Assembly: GCA_050246015.1 (NCBI GenBank)
Contig: JBFWWU010000001.1
Span: 186,001-250,000 of the forward strand
Origin: JTS-AC122 sp050246015
GTDB lineage: Bacteria; Planctomycetota; Phycisphaerae; Phycisphaerales; UBA1924
Direction: 5' to 3'
Length of the DNA stretch: 64,000 nt
Positions 47,758-57,595 of the stretch are shown here, piece after piece. The notes beneath the pieces were generated by a model that saw nothing but the letters and a program-made list of their open reading frames with translations, was not told the origin of the DNA and made no database searches. Position numbers and translations under genes: made by a program. Position 1 is the first letter of the stretch; the number at the start of each line of letters is the position of its first letter.

Positions 47758-50532
47758 TCAGTCGTCGTCTTCGACGCCGGCGGCCCACCGCGGATACGGA
47801 ACCCCACTCCCCTTCATCGCGCGCCAGAGTATCTGGTTCAGCACGTCCTCGGGCGCCCGGTCCACCTCCGCGAAGTTCAGCGTCGCCGAGGTCAGCGCGT
47901 CCTCACGCAACCGTGGATCCTCGATGTCCAGCGCGACCGGGTTCATCTCATCCAGCGGCACCAAGGCGGGCCGCGCGGTGTAGGGCGTCAGGTCGGCCGT
48001 GTCGGTGAAACAGTCGAACATCGGCGTGGCGCTGGCGTCGAACGCGTTCATCGGCGGCATGCCCAGGATCTGCTCGATCGTCCGCAGGATGCTCGTCGTG
48101 TTGTACGGCGTGCTCACGGTCGCCCCGCGCTTGGCATACGGACTGGCGCAGAACGCGATCGTGCGGTATCCGCTGACGTGATCCCACCCGGCCTGCGGGT
48201 CGTCTTCGATCGCGAAGATCGCCATGCTGGGCCAGAAGCGGGAACGGCTGAGCCCTTCGACGATGCGCCCGAACGCCAGGTCATTGTCGGCCATGTACGC
48301 CGCCGGCGTCGGATACCCGCGCGACGTACCGCTGGTGTGATCGTTGGGGAGGCAGATGATCGTGAACTGCGGGTACGTCCCCTGCTTCTCGAACTCGGCA
48401 AGTTCGCGCAGGATGAAATCGGCGCGGAACTGATCCGGGACGGCCATGCTCCAGCCGACGTACGAACCCGGCGTGAACGGGCGAATCGCCTCCACGGTCG
48501 GCCAGCACTCGAACACGACGTCGTCCGTCTTGTTCTTCCACGCGTTGTAGCAGGCCGTGAAGTCCGGGTGGCCCTTGGCCTGTTCGTCGCGCCATCGGAC
48601 GGCTGGACCGGTGAACTCGCCGTAGTTCCGGATCGTGATGTGGTGCCGGAGCGCGTTGTCCCAGATGAACCCGCTGGGGGCATAGGCCAGCGCATCGGCT
48701 TCATCGTCGCCCATCCCGTCCGGGTAACTGCGGGGGAACCCGGCGAAACTCTTTTCCACGTAGTCGGTCGAGTAGGCGGTCGTGCTCCACTGATGCCCAT
48801 CGGCGCTGAGGATGCCGCAGCAGTACGTATTATCGAGCAGGACGAACTGCTCCGCCAGCGCGTGATGATTCGGCGTGATGTCGCGCCCGAAGATGCACAG
48901 CGACGGATCGCCGTTGCCCCGACCCAGCGCGCCCAGCACCTGGTCATACGTGCGGTTCTCCTTGATGATGTACACCACGTGCTTGATCAGGCTCGGCTCG
49001 CCGATCCGTTCGGGGATCGCCCGCGCCGGCTGGTCCGCCCGCGGCGGCAGCATCGCTTCGGCGATCCGCGGCGCCCGCCCGTTCCGCGCGACTTGCTCCG
49101 ACAGGCCCGCCAGTTCTTCCGGCGACGGGATCGGCGCAAACGTGAGAGACCCGAAGTAGTGATGCGTGTTGAACCCCTTGGCGTCCGGCGTGGCACCCTC
49201 GCGGTACCGCCGCGGCTCGATCGGGACTCCCTTGATGTTCGCCGCGATCAGCGTCCCCCGCCGGTCGTCGAACGCCACCGCGCCCGGGTACCACCCGACC
49301 GGGATCAGCCCGGATAGCCGGGACTCATGCGGCTCATCGGCGTCGAAGTCGATCACCGCGATCGCGTTCTGCGAACCGTTGGCGACGTACAGGGTTCTCC
49401 CCGTGGCATCAAACGTCGCGGCGTTGGGCGCCGCGCCGAGCAGGTCCGCCGGGGTCGGCTTTGTCCAGATCTTGCACACCACCGCCTCCGTGCGCGTGTC
49501 GATGACGCTCACATGATCGCTCGCCGCGTTGCAGCAGATCACGTGCGCCCCATCGGGAGAGACCGCCAGACCGCTGGCGTGCAGGCCCGTGACGATCTCG
49601 CCGCGCACTTCTCCGCGCGCCAGGTCGATGATGCTCACCGACCCCTCGCTGGCGATGTGCGTGCGCGGGTCAACCCGCACCAGCGCGCCGCGCCCCGCGG
49701 GACCGGTGAGGTCGCCCTCCCCCGGGCGTCGCCCGCCCCAGTTGCTCACATACGCCGTACTCCCCACGATCCGAACGTCATACGGCGCCACCCCCACGTC
49801 GAACCGCCGCGACATCTTGCCCGTTTCCAGTTCGATTTCAAGCAGCGTGTTCGACAGGTTCCCGCACACGTACAGGCGAGTTCCATCCGCGGAGCAGGCC
49901 AGTCCGCTCGGGATCTCCGCCTTGCGCCGTGGCGCATCCGCCCCGGGCAGCGCGATCGCCGACCGCGGCGAGACGTCCCCCTCCGCGGATACATCGAACA
50001 CCTTGACCGATCCGTTCACGTTGCTCATGTAGATGCGCCGGCCGTCGGGAGAGAAGATCAGCCCCGTGTAACTCACCTGCCCCTTCGTGTCGGGCCGAAG
50101 CACCTGCGGCGACACGGGCGCCTGCGCCGCGTCCGCCGCCCCCTCGCCCGGCAAGGGGACCTTCGTACGAAGGCTCCCGTCCTTGGCATCGAGCACGACC
50201 AACTCGCTGGTCTTGCCGGCGACCACGAGAATCGTGCCGTCAGGCGAAAGTGCAATCGCCTGCGGCCGCATCCCGGGCAGGTCCACCTGACGCCCGAACG
50301 GCGTCAACACCTGATTGACCGGCGTGACGGTCCGACCCTGGCCATCTCGGCCGACCTGTTCGACATCTGGCGATCCCGTCTGAGCAAACACGGAGTCCGC
50401 GCCGGCGACGCCGACCGCAACGCACGCCGCCATGGCCGCGCGCCGCACGATGCCGCCGAGCCCTCGACGACGACGCCCCGCGTGCTCAGCAAGTTGCGAA
50501 CGCTGCACCGTTACGCCGCGCGAGTGTGACAT
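47758..50532 (-). CDS. Exported YncE-like propeller + phosphoesterase fusion
   Basis: A 924-residue exported protein. The signal peptide lies after a basic Arg-rich start (AAMAACVAVGVAGADSVFAQ). Residues about 70-450 form a YVTN/YncE-like β-propeller (QAIALSPDGTILVVAG, LIFSPDGRRIYMSNVNGSV, LAVSPDGAHVICCN, TLYVANGSQNAIAVID). Residues about 510-900 form a phosphoesterase domain of the phospholipase C/acid phosphatase group (HVVYIIKENRTYDQVLG, LSADGHQWSTTAYSTDYVEK, CLPNDHTSG, FAIEDDPQAGWDHVSGYR). Probably hydrolyses an extracellular phosphoester. I chose ATG 50532 with GGAG 6 bases upstream; nine codons upstream there is another start. Confidence 0.85.
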   Translation of the reverse strand: MSHSRGVTVQRSQLAEHAGRRRRGLGGIVRRAAMAACVAVGVAGADSVFAQTGSPDVEQVGRDGQGRTVTPVNQVLTPFGRQVDLPGMRPQAIALSPDGTILVVAGKTSELVVLDAKDGSLRTKVPLPGEGAADAAQAPVSPQVLRPDTKGQVSYTGLIFSPDGRRIYMSNVNGSVKVFDVSAEGDVSPRSAIALPGADAPRRKAEIPSGLACSADGTRLYVCGNLSNTLLEIELETGKMSRRFDVGVAPYDVRIVGSTAYVSNWGGRRPGEGDLTGPAGRGALVRVDPRTHIASEGSVSIIDLARGEVRGEIVTGLHASGLAVSPDGAHVICCNAASDHVSVIDTRTEAVVCKIWTKPTPADLLGAAPNAATFDATGRTLYVANGSQNAIAVIDFDADEPHESRLSGLIPVGWYPGAVAFDDRRGTLIAANIKGVPIEPRRYREGATPDAKGFNTHHYFGSLTFAPIPSPEELAGLSEQVARNGRAPRIAEAMLPPRADQPARAIPERIGEPSLIKHVVYIIKENRTYDQVLGALGRGNGDPSLCIFGRDITPNHHALAEQFVLLDNTYCCGILSADGHQWSTTAYSTDYVEKSFAGFPRSYPDGMGDDEADALAYAPSGFIWDNALRHHITIRNYGEFTGPAVRWRDEQAKGHPDFTACYNAWKNKTDDVVFECWPTVEAIRPFTPGSYVGWSMAVPDQFRADFILRELAEFEKQGTYPQFTIICLPNDHTSGTSRGYPTPAAYMADNDLAFGRIVEGLSRSRFWPSMAIFAIEDDPQAGWDHVSGYRTIAFCASPYAKRGATVSTPYNTTSILRTIEQILGMPPMNAFDASATPMFDCFTDTADLTPYTARPALVPLDEMNPVALDIEDPRLREDALTSATLNFAEVDRAPEDVLNQILWRAMKGSGVPYPRWAAGVEDDD

Positions 50533-50665
50533 GTTCGGCTCCATCCCCGGCCTCGCCACCGATCAGGTTAGCCCTACCGGCGCCGGGTACGCCCATGTGT
50601 GGCGCCATACGAAACAAAAACCCCGGCAACACGTGGGTTGTAGGGGTCTTGCTCGTGAAAGCAAC

Positions 50666-50751
50666 GGAGAGGGAGAGATTCGAACTCTCGAAGACCCGGA
50701 GGCCTTACTGGTTTTCGAGACCAGCTCCTTCAACCACTCGGACACCTCTCC
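50666..50751 (-). tRNA. tRNA-Ser (anticodon CGA)
   Basis: An 86-base cloverleaf on the minus strand. Acceptor GGAGAGG/CCTCTCC, anticodon stem CTGGT/ACCAG with loop CTCGAAA (anticodon CGA, codon UCG), a long variable arm as expected for serine, and T-arm GAGAG-TTCGAAT-CTCTC. CCA is not encoded. Confidence 0.95.
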
Positions 50752-50817
50752 AGTGGTGGACAATCTTGTGCGCGCCGCCGGGCAGGGTCAAATCGGGTGT
50801 GACCTTGCTCTTTTCAT

Positions 50818-50935
50818 CTGAGCCGCCCGGCGCGAGCCGGCGGGGAGGGCGAGCGTGGTCTCAGGCCCACGCGCATCACTCGATCGCGCCGGGCCGCCGA
50901 GCGCTCCCATCGACCGCTTGCGAGGTCCGGCTCAG
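50818..50935 (+). repeat. 118-bp element with CTGAGCCG ends, copy 3
   Basis: CTGAGCCG (50818-50825) to CGGCTCAG (50928-50935), 8-bp perfect terminal inverted repeats. The inner part is the inverse of copy 1 at 23303. The outer right flank GATGGTCA-y-ACCCCCGCGC (50943-50961) is shared with copy 1 in the same orientation. It lies between tRNA-Ser and the phosphodiesterase-family gene. Confidence 0.82.
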
Positions 50936-51009
50936 AAAAACAGATGGTCATACCCCCGCGCCCACCACCTCTCCCTGCCCCCACGCACCGCCGAATACTC
51001 TTCTGACTC

Positions 51010-52392
51010 ATGCGCCGCACCGCCGTCATCCTTGTCGTCGGACTCACCGAATCGCTCCTGGCCCACGCGCCGCGGCTGCGCGCCCTGGCGGGGTCCCATG
51101 CCACGCGCCTCCTGCGCCCCCCGCTCCCCGCCGTAACCTGCACCGCCCAGGCCTCGATGCTCACGGGCCAGCCCGTCGCGCAGCACGGGATCGTCGCGAA
51201 CGGGTGGTACGACCGGTCACTGGCCGAGGTCCAGTTCTGGAAGCAGTCCAACCGGCTTGTGCAACGCGAGAAAGTGTGGCACGAGGCTCGCCGCCGAGAC
51301 CCGTCCTTCACATGCGCAAACCTCTTCTGGTGGTACAACATGTACGCGGACGTGGACTTGGCCGTCACGCCAAGGCCCATCTACAAAGCCGACGGCCGAA
51401 AGATCCCCGACATCCACACCCATCCCGCGGATCTGCGCGACCGCCTGAACGCCGAACTCGGCCCGTTTCCTCTCTTCAAGTTCTGGGGCCCCCTGGCGGG
51501 CATCGAGAGCACCCGCTGGATCACCGATGCCGCGACGCGCCTCGAGCAATGGCACTCCCCCACGCTCTCCCTGGTGTACCTCCCCCATCTGGATTACCCG
51601 CTGCAGCGGCTCGGCCCGGACCACCCGGACGTGCCGAACGAAGTCATCGCGGTGGACCGCGAGGTGGGCCGTCTGCTGGACCTGTACGAATCGCGCGGCG
51701 TGCAGCCGATCGTCGTCAGCGAATACGGGATCGAGCCCGTCGATACGCCCGTGCACATCAACCGCGCGCTGCTCCACGCCGGGCTGCTTCGGGTCCGCGT
51801 CGAAGACGGGCTCGAACTCCTCGATGCCGGCGCCTCCGAGCGCGAGGGCGCCTTCGCGGTCGCCGATCACCAGGTCGCTCACGTGTACGCATCCGACCCG
51901 GGCCGGCTGGAAGACGTCGCGCGGGTCTGCGGCGCGGTCCCGGGTGTCGAGCGCGTTCTTTCGCGCGATGACATGCGTGCACGCGGCCTGGCCCACGAGC
52001 GCTGCGGCGACCTGTTGCTCGTGGCCCGTCAAGGCGCCTGGTTCACCTATTACTACTGGCTCGATGATGCCCGTGCCCCCGATTTCGCGCGCACCGTCGA
52101 TATCCACCGCAAGCCCGGGTACGACCCCGTCGAACTCTTCCGGCGCAGCGACGTATCAACGCTCGGCGTGATGCGCCGCCTCGCCATGCGGAAGGTCGGC
52201 TTGCGCACGCTGCTCGACGTCATCCCACTCGATGCCTCGCTCGTGCAGGGATCACATGGGCGGACCGACGTCGCCCGCGGGCATCTTCCGCTGCTGATCG
52301 CGCCCGGCCGGCTGCTCGACGCCATCAGCCCGAGCGCCGAGTTCCCTTGCGAATCGGTGCGCGATCTGATCCTGGGCTCGCTGTTCGCCTGA
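51010..52392 (+). CDS. Alkaline phosphatase-superfamily phosphodiesterase/pyrophosphatase
   Basis: A 460-residue protein of the type I phosphodiesterase/nucleotide pyrophosphatase group. The N-terminus has VILVVGLTESLL and the nucleophile region LPAVTCTAQASMLTG (Thr43 or Thr45), then GQPVAQHGIVANGWY. Metal-site regions are LPHLDYPLQRLGPDHP, SEYGIEPVDTPVHIN and QGSHGRTDVARGH. There is no signal peptide, so it probably acts in the cytoplasm. The true substrate is unknown; relatives cleave nucleotide pyrophosphates or phosphodiesters. Its promoter region contains repeat copy 3. It converges with the PpiD-like gene, 32 bases between stops. Confidence 0.82.
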   Translation: MRRTAVILVVGLTESLLAHAPRLRALAGSHATRLLRPPLPAVTCTAQASMLTGQPVAQHGIVANGWYDRSLAEVQFWKQSNRLVQREKVWHEARRRDPSFTCANLFWWYNMYADVDLAVTPRPIYKADGRKIPDIHTHPADLRDRLNAELGPFPLFKFWGPLAGIESTRWITDAATRLEQWHSPTLSLVYLPHLDYPLQRLGPDHPDVPNEVIAVDREVGRLLDLYESRGVQPIVVSEYGIEPVDTPVHINRALLHAGLLRVRVEDGLELLDAGASEREGAFAVADHQVAHVYASDPGRLEDVARVCGAVPGVERVLSRDDMRARGLAHERCGDLLLVARQGAWFTYYYWLDDARAPDFARTVDIHRKPGYDPVELFRRSDVSTLGVMRRLAMRKVGLRTLLDVIPLDASLVQGSHGRTDVARGHLPLLIAPGRLLDAISPSAEFPCESVRDLILGSLFA

Positions 52393-52424
52393 GGAACGCG
52401 TTCGGACCGGAGCCGGCGCCCCGC

Positions 52425-54401
52425 TCAACTCTCGCTGTCCTCGGATCGTTCCTCGTTTGGAAATGTCACGTGGTACGACTTGCGCAGCCGTTCGAGCGTG
52501 TACGGGCTGTCCTGCAGATCGCGAGTCTCTTCGTTGAGCAGTTGCATGACCAGCCGCGCCTGGTTCTGGCGAAACGCCTCGAACGTCACCGGCGTAATCG
52601 ACTTGATCAGCGCGACGCCCACGCCCAGGTTCTGCGGGATCGGCACGGCGACGGTGCGCTCCGCCACATCCACCGCCGACAGGTCCTGCGTCGGCGAAAA
52701 CTTCGACGCGATCTCAAAGACCCGGTCGCGGAACGCCGCGACGTCCAGGTTCGGCGCCGGCGGCGAGATCGAATCGCGAGCGACATTGAGGTTCGACTTG
52801 ATGTCCGTCGGCGGGGCGGGCTGGCCGGGGATCGTCGGCTTGCGCTCGTCCAGCGACGCCAGCCCCTCGGAGATCGCTCGCTGCTTCAGAGCCTCAAGGT
52901 CACGGTCCGCCAGCAACTGATACGCCTGGAGGCGCTTCCATTCCTTCACCAGTCTTGAGCGTGACTCCGTGACCGACCCGGGCACCGACTCGCCGCGGGC
53001 GTCAAGCACCGTGATGTAGTACACGTTCCCGGCCGCATCACGCGTCGGCTGATCGAACGGCACCCCGACCTGCAGGAGTTGCGTGGATTTCGGGGCAAGT
53101 TCTCGAACCGAAAGCACGTAGTCCGCGAAAGACTCCTGCGTCGAGCCGCGCAGCCGAGAACTCGTCCCGATCCCCTCCAGCGCCTGGAGTTCGTCGCGCG
53201 TGAGGAACTGGCTCTCAAGGGTTGTCACTTCGGGCGCATCGATCCGGATGCCCGCGCTCGACCCCTCGCTCCTGGTCTTTTCCTCGACCGCCGCGACGAT
53301 CTGGTGCGCCAGGCCCGACATGTCGGGACGCTGGCTGGCCCAATCCGCCGGGAGTTTCCGGAGCCCGGTGTCGGGGTCTTCGGACAGACCCCTCGTCGCC
53401 AGCGCGATCTCGGTACGGAATCGCTGATCGGCGTATCCCAGAATGTCGTTGATCACCTTTTCACGGTACAGCCGGTCGAGCGCCGGCCGTGCCTCTTCGA
53501 ACGTCTCGCCCGGCTTGGCCGGCGTGTAGTCCTCACGGAACAACCGCTTCAGGTCCTTGATGTCGGGCGAGATCTTCTTCGCGATCGCCGCGCGATCCAG
53601 TCTCATGTACTGGATCTTCACTCGCGGCGGCAGCAGGTACCCGATCCCAAACTCCCCCTCTCCCGGCTTGTTGCCCTTGAACCGGTCCATGTGCGCGAGC
53701 AGCGCGGCGTCATCCGGCTCGCCCGCCTCGGACAAGTTCCGGTCGGCCGATACAAAGATCGCGTCCACCGTGACGTGCTCCAGCGCCTGCTTGGCTTCGA
53801 GCAGCGCCCGCGGGCGCGACACGCGCGCCACGCGCGTGTACTGCGACGTCAGCCGGGCGATGCCCCGCAGCCGCGCCAGCGCGATCTCGATCTCCCGGGT
53901 CGAGAGCGGCGAGTTCGCCGCTTGCTGCAGGTTGTCGTTGAGCAGCGCCTCTTCCTTCGCCGTGGCCGCCGCCACCTTCGCCGGATCGATAAACCGGGCG
54001 ATGTAACTCGGATCAATGCTCCGCAGCGACGGGTTCTGCTGATAGAACTCCGAGACCGCTTCCAACTGCCCGCGCTGCTCGGCGATTTGCGGGATCGCGG
54101 CGCGCCCCTCGGCCGGGCCCCCCACGAGCCCCGCTCGCTCCGCCGACTTGGACAGCAGCATGTAATGCTCGGCCGTGGTGAACAGCGTGTTCCCGCCCAG
54201 GAGGTTTCGCAGCGCGGCGAACTCCTTCTGCCACTGCGCGAACTCCTTGGCGCGCACCTTGTGCCCGTTCACGTGCATCACGACGCGGCGCTCGGGGTTG
54301 TTGAGCTCGTGCATCGCCGACGGCACCAGCCAGGCGATCAGCAGCAGCGAGCCGCCCACCACCAGGAAGTGCTTCCCGAACCTGCGCAGGAACTTGAGCA
54401 T
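52425..54401 (-). CDS. Membrane-anchored SurA/PpiD-like protein
   Basis: A 658-residue protein with one N-terminal anchor (HFLVVGGSLLLIAWLVPSAM, about 11-30), then VVMHVNGHKVRAKEFAQWQK, which is the PpiD/SurA N-terminal pattern (V-x-V-N-G…F). Long helical segments follow. I see no clear PpiC rotamase motif, so chaperone activity without isomerisation is possible. The C-terminal half has a weakly PpiC-like stretch (VLSVRELAPKSTQLLQVGVP). I chose ATG 54401, with AAGGGA 6 bases upstream; the frame extends 22 codons further without a ribosome site. Downstream of rpsD by 87 bases and perhaps co-transcribed. Confidence 0.68.
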   Translation of the reverse strand: MLKFLRRFGKHFLVVGGSLLLIAWLVPSAMHELNNPERRVVMHVNGHKVRAKEFAQWQKEFAALRNLLGGNTLFTTAEHYMLLSKSAERAGLVGGPAEGRAAIPQIAEQRGQLEAVSEFYQQNPSLRSIDPSYIARFIDPAKVAAATAKEEALLNDNLQQAANSPLSTREIEIALARLRGIARLTSQYTRVARVSRPRALLEAKQALEHVTVDAIFVSADRNLSEAGEPDDAALLAHMDRFKGNKPGEGEFGIGYLLPPRVKIQYMRLDRAAIAKKISPDIKDLKRLFREDYTPAKPGETFEEARPALDRLYREKVINDILGYADQRFRTEIALATRGLSEDPDTGLRKLPADWASQRPDMSGLAHQIVAAVEEKTRSEGSSAGIRIDAPEVTTLESQFLTRDELQALEGIGTSSRLRGSTQESFADYVLSVRELAPKSTQLLQVGVPFDQPTRDAAGNVYYITVLDARGESVPGSVTESRSRLVKEWKRLQAYQLLADRDLEALKQRAISEGLASLDERKPTIPGQPAPPTDIKSNLNVARDSISPPAPNLDVAAFRDRVFEIASKFSPTQDLSAVDVAERTVAVPIPQNLGVGVALIKSITPVTFEAFRQNQARLVMQLLNEETRDLQDSPYTLERLRKSYHVTFPNEERSEDSES

Positions 54402-54488
54402 ATCGAATCCCTTCCGGACGTGCGGATCGGACACCCCGCCGACCCTTGGCGCGACTTGCGCACGCACGGGCCGGCGGAACCACCTCGA

Positions 54489-55088
54489 TTAGCGATAGAA
54501 CTCGATGATGAGGTTCGCGTTCACGTCGAAGGGGATCTGATCCGATGTCGGCTGCGCGACGATCTTGATCGTCAGTTCGCTGGGGTTGAACTCGATCCAC
54601 CCCGGGACTTCGTGCCCCGAGAGCGATTCCATGTTCTCCCGAACCAGTTTCTCGATCTTGGGTTTCAGCGTGATCACGTCGCCGGGCTTGCACGCGAAAC
54701 TCGGGCGATCGGTCTTGCGCCCGTTCACGATCACGTGCCCGTGCGCCACGATCTGACGCGCCGCCCAGATCGTTCGGGCGATGCCCGCGCGACGGACGAC
54801 GTTGTCAAGCCGGCATTCCAGCAGGCGAAGCAGCACGTCGCCCGTGTTGCCCGGGCGCCGGGCGGCTTCGTCGAGGTACCGCCGGAACTGCTTCTCCAGC
54901 ACCGAGTAGTGGTAGCGGAGTTTCTGCTTCTCGTTCTGTCGGATGCCGTAGTCCCGCAGACGCCGCCCGCGGTACCCGTGCATGCCCGCCGGGTTCAACT
55001 GACGCTTGGACGTGTGCTTGGGATTGTCCGCGATCGGCACGCCGACGCGACGGGACAACTTGACCTTCGGACCTGTGTACCGAGCCAT
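54489..55088 (-). CDS. rpsD: 30S ribosomal protein uS4
   Basis: A 199-residue S4. MARYTGPKVKLSRRVGVPI at the start, MHGYRGRRLRDYGIRQNEKQ, then the S4 RNA-binding domain (RLDNVVRRAGIARTIWAARQ, VNGRKTDRPSFACKPGDVI). The N-terminus lacks the Cys zinc ligands of some S4 proteins, so it is the zinc-independent form. ATG 55088 has AAGGAG upstream. It is not in an alpha operon here: it stands with rpsR upstream and the PpiD-like gene downstream. Confidence 0.98.
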   Translation of the reverse strand: MARYTGPKVKLSRRVGVPIADNPKHTSKRQLNPAGMHGYRGRRLRDYGIRQNEKQKLRYHYSVLEKQFRRYLDEAARRPGNTGDVLLRLLECRLDNVVRRAGIARTIWAARQIVAHGHVIVNGRKTDRPSFACKPGDVITLKPKIEKLVRENMESLSGHEVPGWIEFNPSELTIKIVAQPTSDQIPFDVNANLIIEFYR

Positions 55089-55250
55089 GTGGAACTCCTT
55101 CCGTCGTCTGAGATCGTTCAGCGATCCAGACGTGCTCACCCCTTGGGTGTCGGGCGGGGCGAGCGACCAGGCCGGTGGCCGTGACTACGGGTCGGCGAAT
55201 GTGATCCGGGCAACGTGCCCAGAAGTGATGGGCGGGAAACTCGCGTGCGA

Positions 55251-55502
55251 TCAAAGCGTCGCCGAGGTGTACGGCAACAGCCCCAGGAACCGGGCCCGCT
55301 TGATCGCCTGCGCGATCAGTTTCTGCTCGTACGCCGAGGTCTGCAGACGCTTGCGCCCGTAGATCTTGCCGTTCGGGCTCATGAGGCGCCGCAGGTTTTC
55401 GATATCCTTGTAATCCACGAACTCGGCACCGTTCGAGGTCGTCTTGAGCACCTTGATTTTCGGGGTCGAGCCAAACCGATTGAACCGGGTCGCTTGAGAC
55501 AT
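55251..55502 (-). CDS. rpsR: 30S ribosomal protein bS18
   Basis: An 83-residue S18: VDYKDIENLRRLMSPNGKIY, then GRKRLQTSAYEQKLIAQAIK and RARFLGLLPYT are the family core. I chose ATG 55502, which gives the normal length. It lies 162 bases upstream of rpsD on the same strand. The usual neighbours rpsF and rplI are not present in the window. Confidence 0.97.
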   Translation of the reverse strand: MSQATRFNRFGSTPKIKVLKTTSNGAEFVDYKDIENLRRLMSPNGKIYGRKRLQTSAYEQKLIAQAIKRARFLGLLPYTSATL

Positions 55503-55780
55503 GTCGGATCCTGAGGCGAAGGGAACGACCGGCACGGGATTGAGCGGTGGACCACGCGGCCAGCGCCCGCCGGAAATTGGGCCCAGAGTATAGGTCCTGA
55601 CCCGCACAAAGAACAGTCGCCGCCCCTTCTCACCCGCCGCGCATCGCCAGCCCGTCGGCGGCGATCGCTCAGGTTCCGCCAAGCCAATCTTCCCGGGTGT
55701 ACCTTCCGATAACCGATCTACCATGCTGTCTTCGTCTACCCCGTGCCGGCTGTTCCAGCCCGGCTCATTCTGGAGACCCC

Positions 55781-57331
55781 ATGCCCCTTCCCCGACCCAC
55801 GCCCAACTCCGCCGACATCGGCCTCGTCGGTCTTGCCGTCATGGGCCAGAACCTGGTGCTCAACATCGCCGACCACGGCTTCAAGGTCGCCGTCTACAAC
55901 CGCACCACCAGCGTCACCGAGAAGTTCATCAGCGAGAATCCCCCCGCGGTCCTCGGCCCCGGCGGAGCGCTCATCCCCGCCGCCGATGTCAAGGACTTCG
56001 TACGCTCCATCACTCGCCCGCGCCGAATCGTCATCCTCGTTAAGGCCGGCGCCCCTACGGACGCCGTCATCGACTCGCTCGTCCCCTTCCTCGAACCCGG
56101 CGACTGCATCATCGACGGCGGCAACGCCGAGTGGAACGACACCGTCCGCCGAGAGGCCGCTCTCAGTGCCAAGGGGCTTCTCTTCGTCGGCTCCGGCGTC
56201 TCCGGCGGCGAGACCGGCGCGAGGTTCGGTCCCTCGCTCATGCCCGGCGGCAAGCCCGAATCCTGGAACCTCCTCAAGCCCGTCTGGGAGGCCATCGCCG
56301 CCAAGGTTGACGCCCGAACCGGCAAGCCCATCGACGACGCCGCGCCCGGCAAACCCGTCTCCGGGGGCGTGCCGTGCACGGCCTACATCGGGCCGGGCGG
56401 CGCGGGCCACTACGTCAAGATGGTCCACAACGGGATCGAATACGGCGACATGCAACTCATCTGCGAAGCGTTCCACTTCCTCCGCGACGTGCTCGCACTG
56501 CCCGTCGCCGCCATCGCCGGAACGTTCGAGCAGTGGAACAAGGGCGATCTGGACTCCTTCCTCATCGAGATCACCGCCGACATTCTCAAGCAGCGGGACC
56601 CCGTCACCGGCAAGCCCTTCGTCGAAGTCGTCCTCGACGCCGCCGGACAGAAAGGCACCGGCAAGTGGACGATCGGCTCGGCGCTGGACCTGGGAGTCCC
56701 CGCCGCCACCATGGCCGAAGCCGTCTTCGCTCGGAACATGAGTGCGCTCAAGGAAGAACGCACCGCCGCATCCAGCGTTCTGCTCGGCCCGCCCGAATCA
56801 TCCAACGCCCACACCATCGGCGGCGGGGGCCACACTCCCAACTGGATCGACTGCGTCCGCGACGCCCTGTACTGCTCCAAGATCTGCTCGTACGCCCAGG
56901 GCTTCGCCCTGATGCAGACCGCCGGCAAGGCCAACCACTGGAACCTGAACCTCGGCGAGATCGCCTCCATCTTCCGCGGCGGGTGCATCATCCGCGCCCG
57001 CTTCCTCCAGAAGATCACCGAGGCCTACCAGCGCCGGCCCGACCTGCCCAACCTCCTGCTCGACACCTACTTCGCCTCCACCATCAATCAACTCCAGCAC
57101 AACTGGCGCGCCGTGGTCGCTCGCGCCGCCGTCCAGGGCGTCCCCGTCCCCGCCTTCGCTTCCGCCCTGTCCTATTACGACTCGTACCGCTCCGCATCCC
57201 TCCCGGCGAACCTGCTCCAGGCCCAGCGCGATTACTTCGGCGCGCACACCTACGAACGCACCGATCAGCCCCGAGGTAAGTTCTTCCACCTCGACTGGCC
57301 CGCCCCCAAGCGCCCGCAGATCACCGCCTGA
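55781..57331 (+). CDS. gnd: 6-phosphogluconate dehydrogenase (decarboxylating)
   Basis: A 516-residue enzyme of the oxidative pentose phosphate pathway, making ribulose 5-phosphate, CO2 and NADPH. NADP-binding GLAVMGQNLVLNIADHGF (about 14-31) is followed by YNRTTS. SGVSGGETGARFGPSLMPGG is the substrate motif, and VKMVHNGIEYGDMQLICEAF contains the catalytic Lys. GQKGTGKWTIGSALDLGVP and NWRAVVARA lie in the C-terminal domain. It is longer than the usual ~470 residues: extra sequence lies around TGKPIDDAAPGKP and HTIGGGGHTPNW. GGAG lies just upstream of the ATG. Confidence 0.96.
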   Translation: MPLPRPTPNSADIGLVGLAVMGQNLVLNIADHGFKVAVYNRTTSVTEKFISENPPAVLGPGGALIPAADVKDFVRSITRPRRIVILVKAGAPTDAVIDSLVPFLEPGDCIIDGGNAEWNDTVRREAALSAKGLLFVGSGVSGGETGARFGPSLMPGGKPESWNLLKPVWEAIAAKVDARTGKPIDDAAPGKPVSGGVPCTAYIGPGGAGHYVKMVHNGIEYGDMQLICEAFHFLRDVLALPVAAIAGTFEQWNKGDLDSFLIEITADILKQRDPVTGKPFVEVVLDAAGQKGTGKWTIGSALDLGVPAATMAEAVFARNMSALKEERTAASSVLLGPPESSNAHTIGGGGHTPNWIDCVRDALYCSKICSYAQGFALMQTAGKANHWNLNLGEIASIFRGGCIIRARFLQKITEAYQRRPDLPNLLLDTYFASTINQLQHNWRAVVARAAVQGVPVPAFASALSYYDSYRSASLPANLLQAQRDYFGAHTYERTDQPRGKFFHLDWPAPKRPQITA

Positions 57332-57595
57332 CCCCCCCTTACCGCCTCCTCCCCTGCTTCCAGCGGATCCGCCCCCGGCCCGCCGCATGTTCGCGGACTG
57401 TCTTTGCCGCACACTGGCCTCAGTCTCGACGCGGCGCCGCGTCGCCCGTGATCATTTTCAACAAAACTCGTCGAGATTCCACGCCACAACCCAAAGCGCG
57501 GCGCAGTATCATGGTCATGCGGGCGCGCATCGCCCGTCGCGACGCAGACTCACCCATTTCGTAGATTCGACGGGCCCTGCCCTGAAGGAGATGCC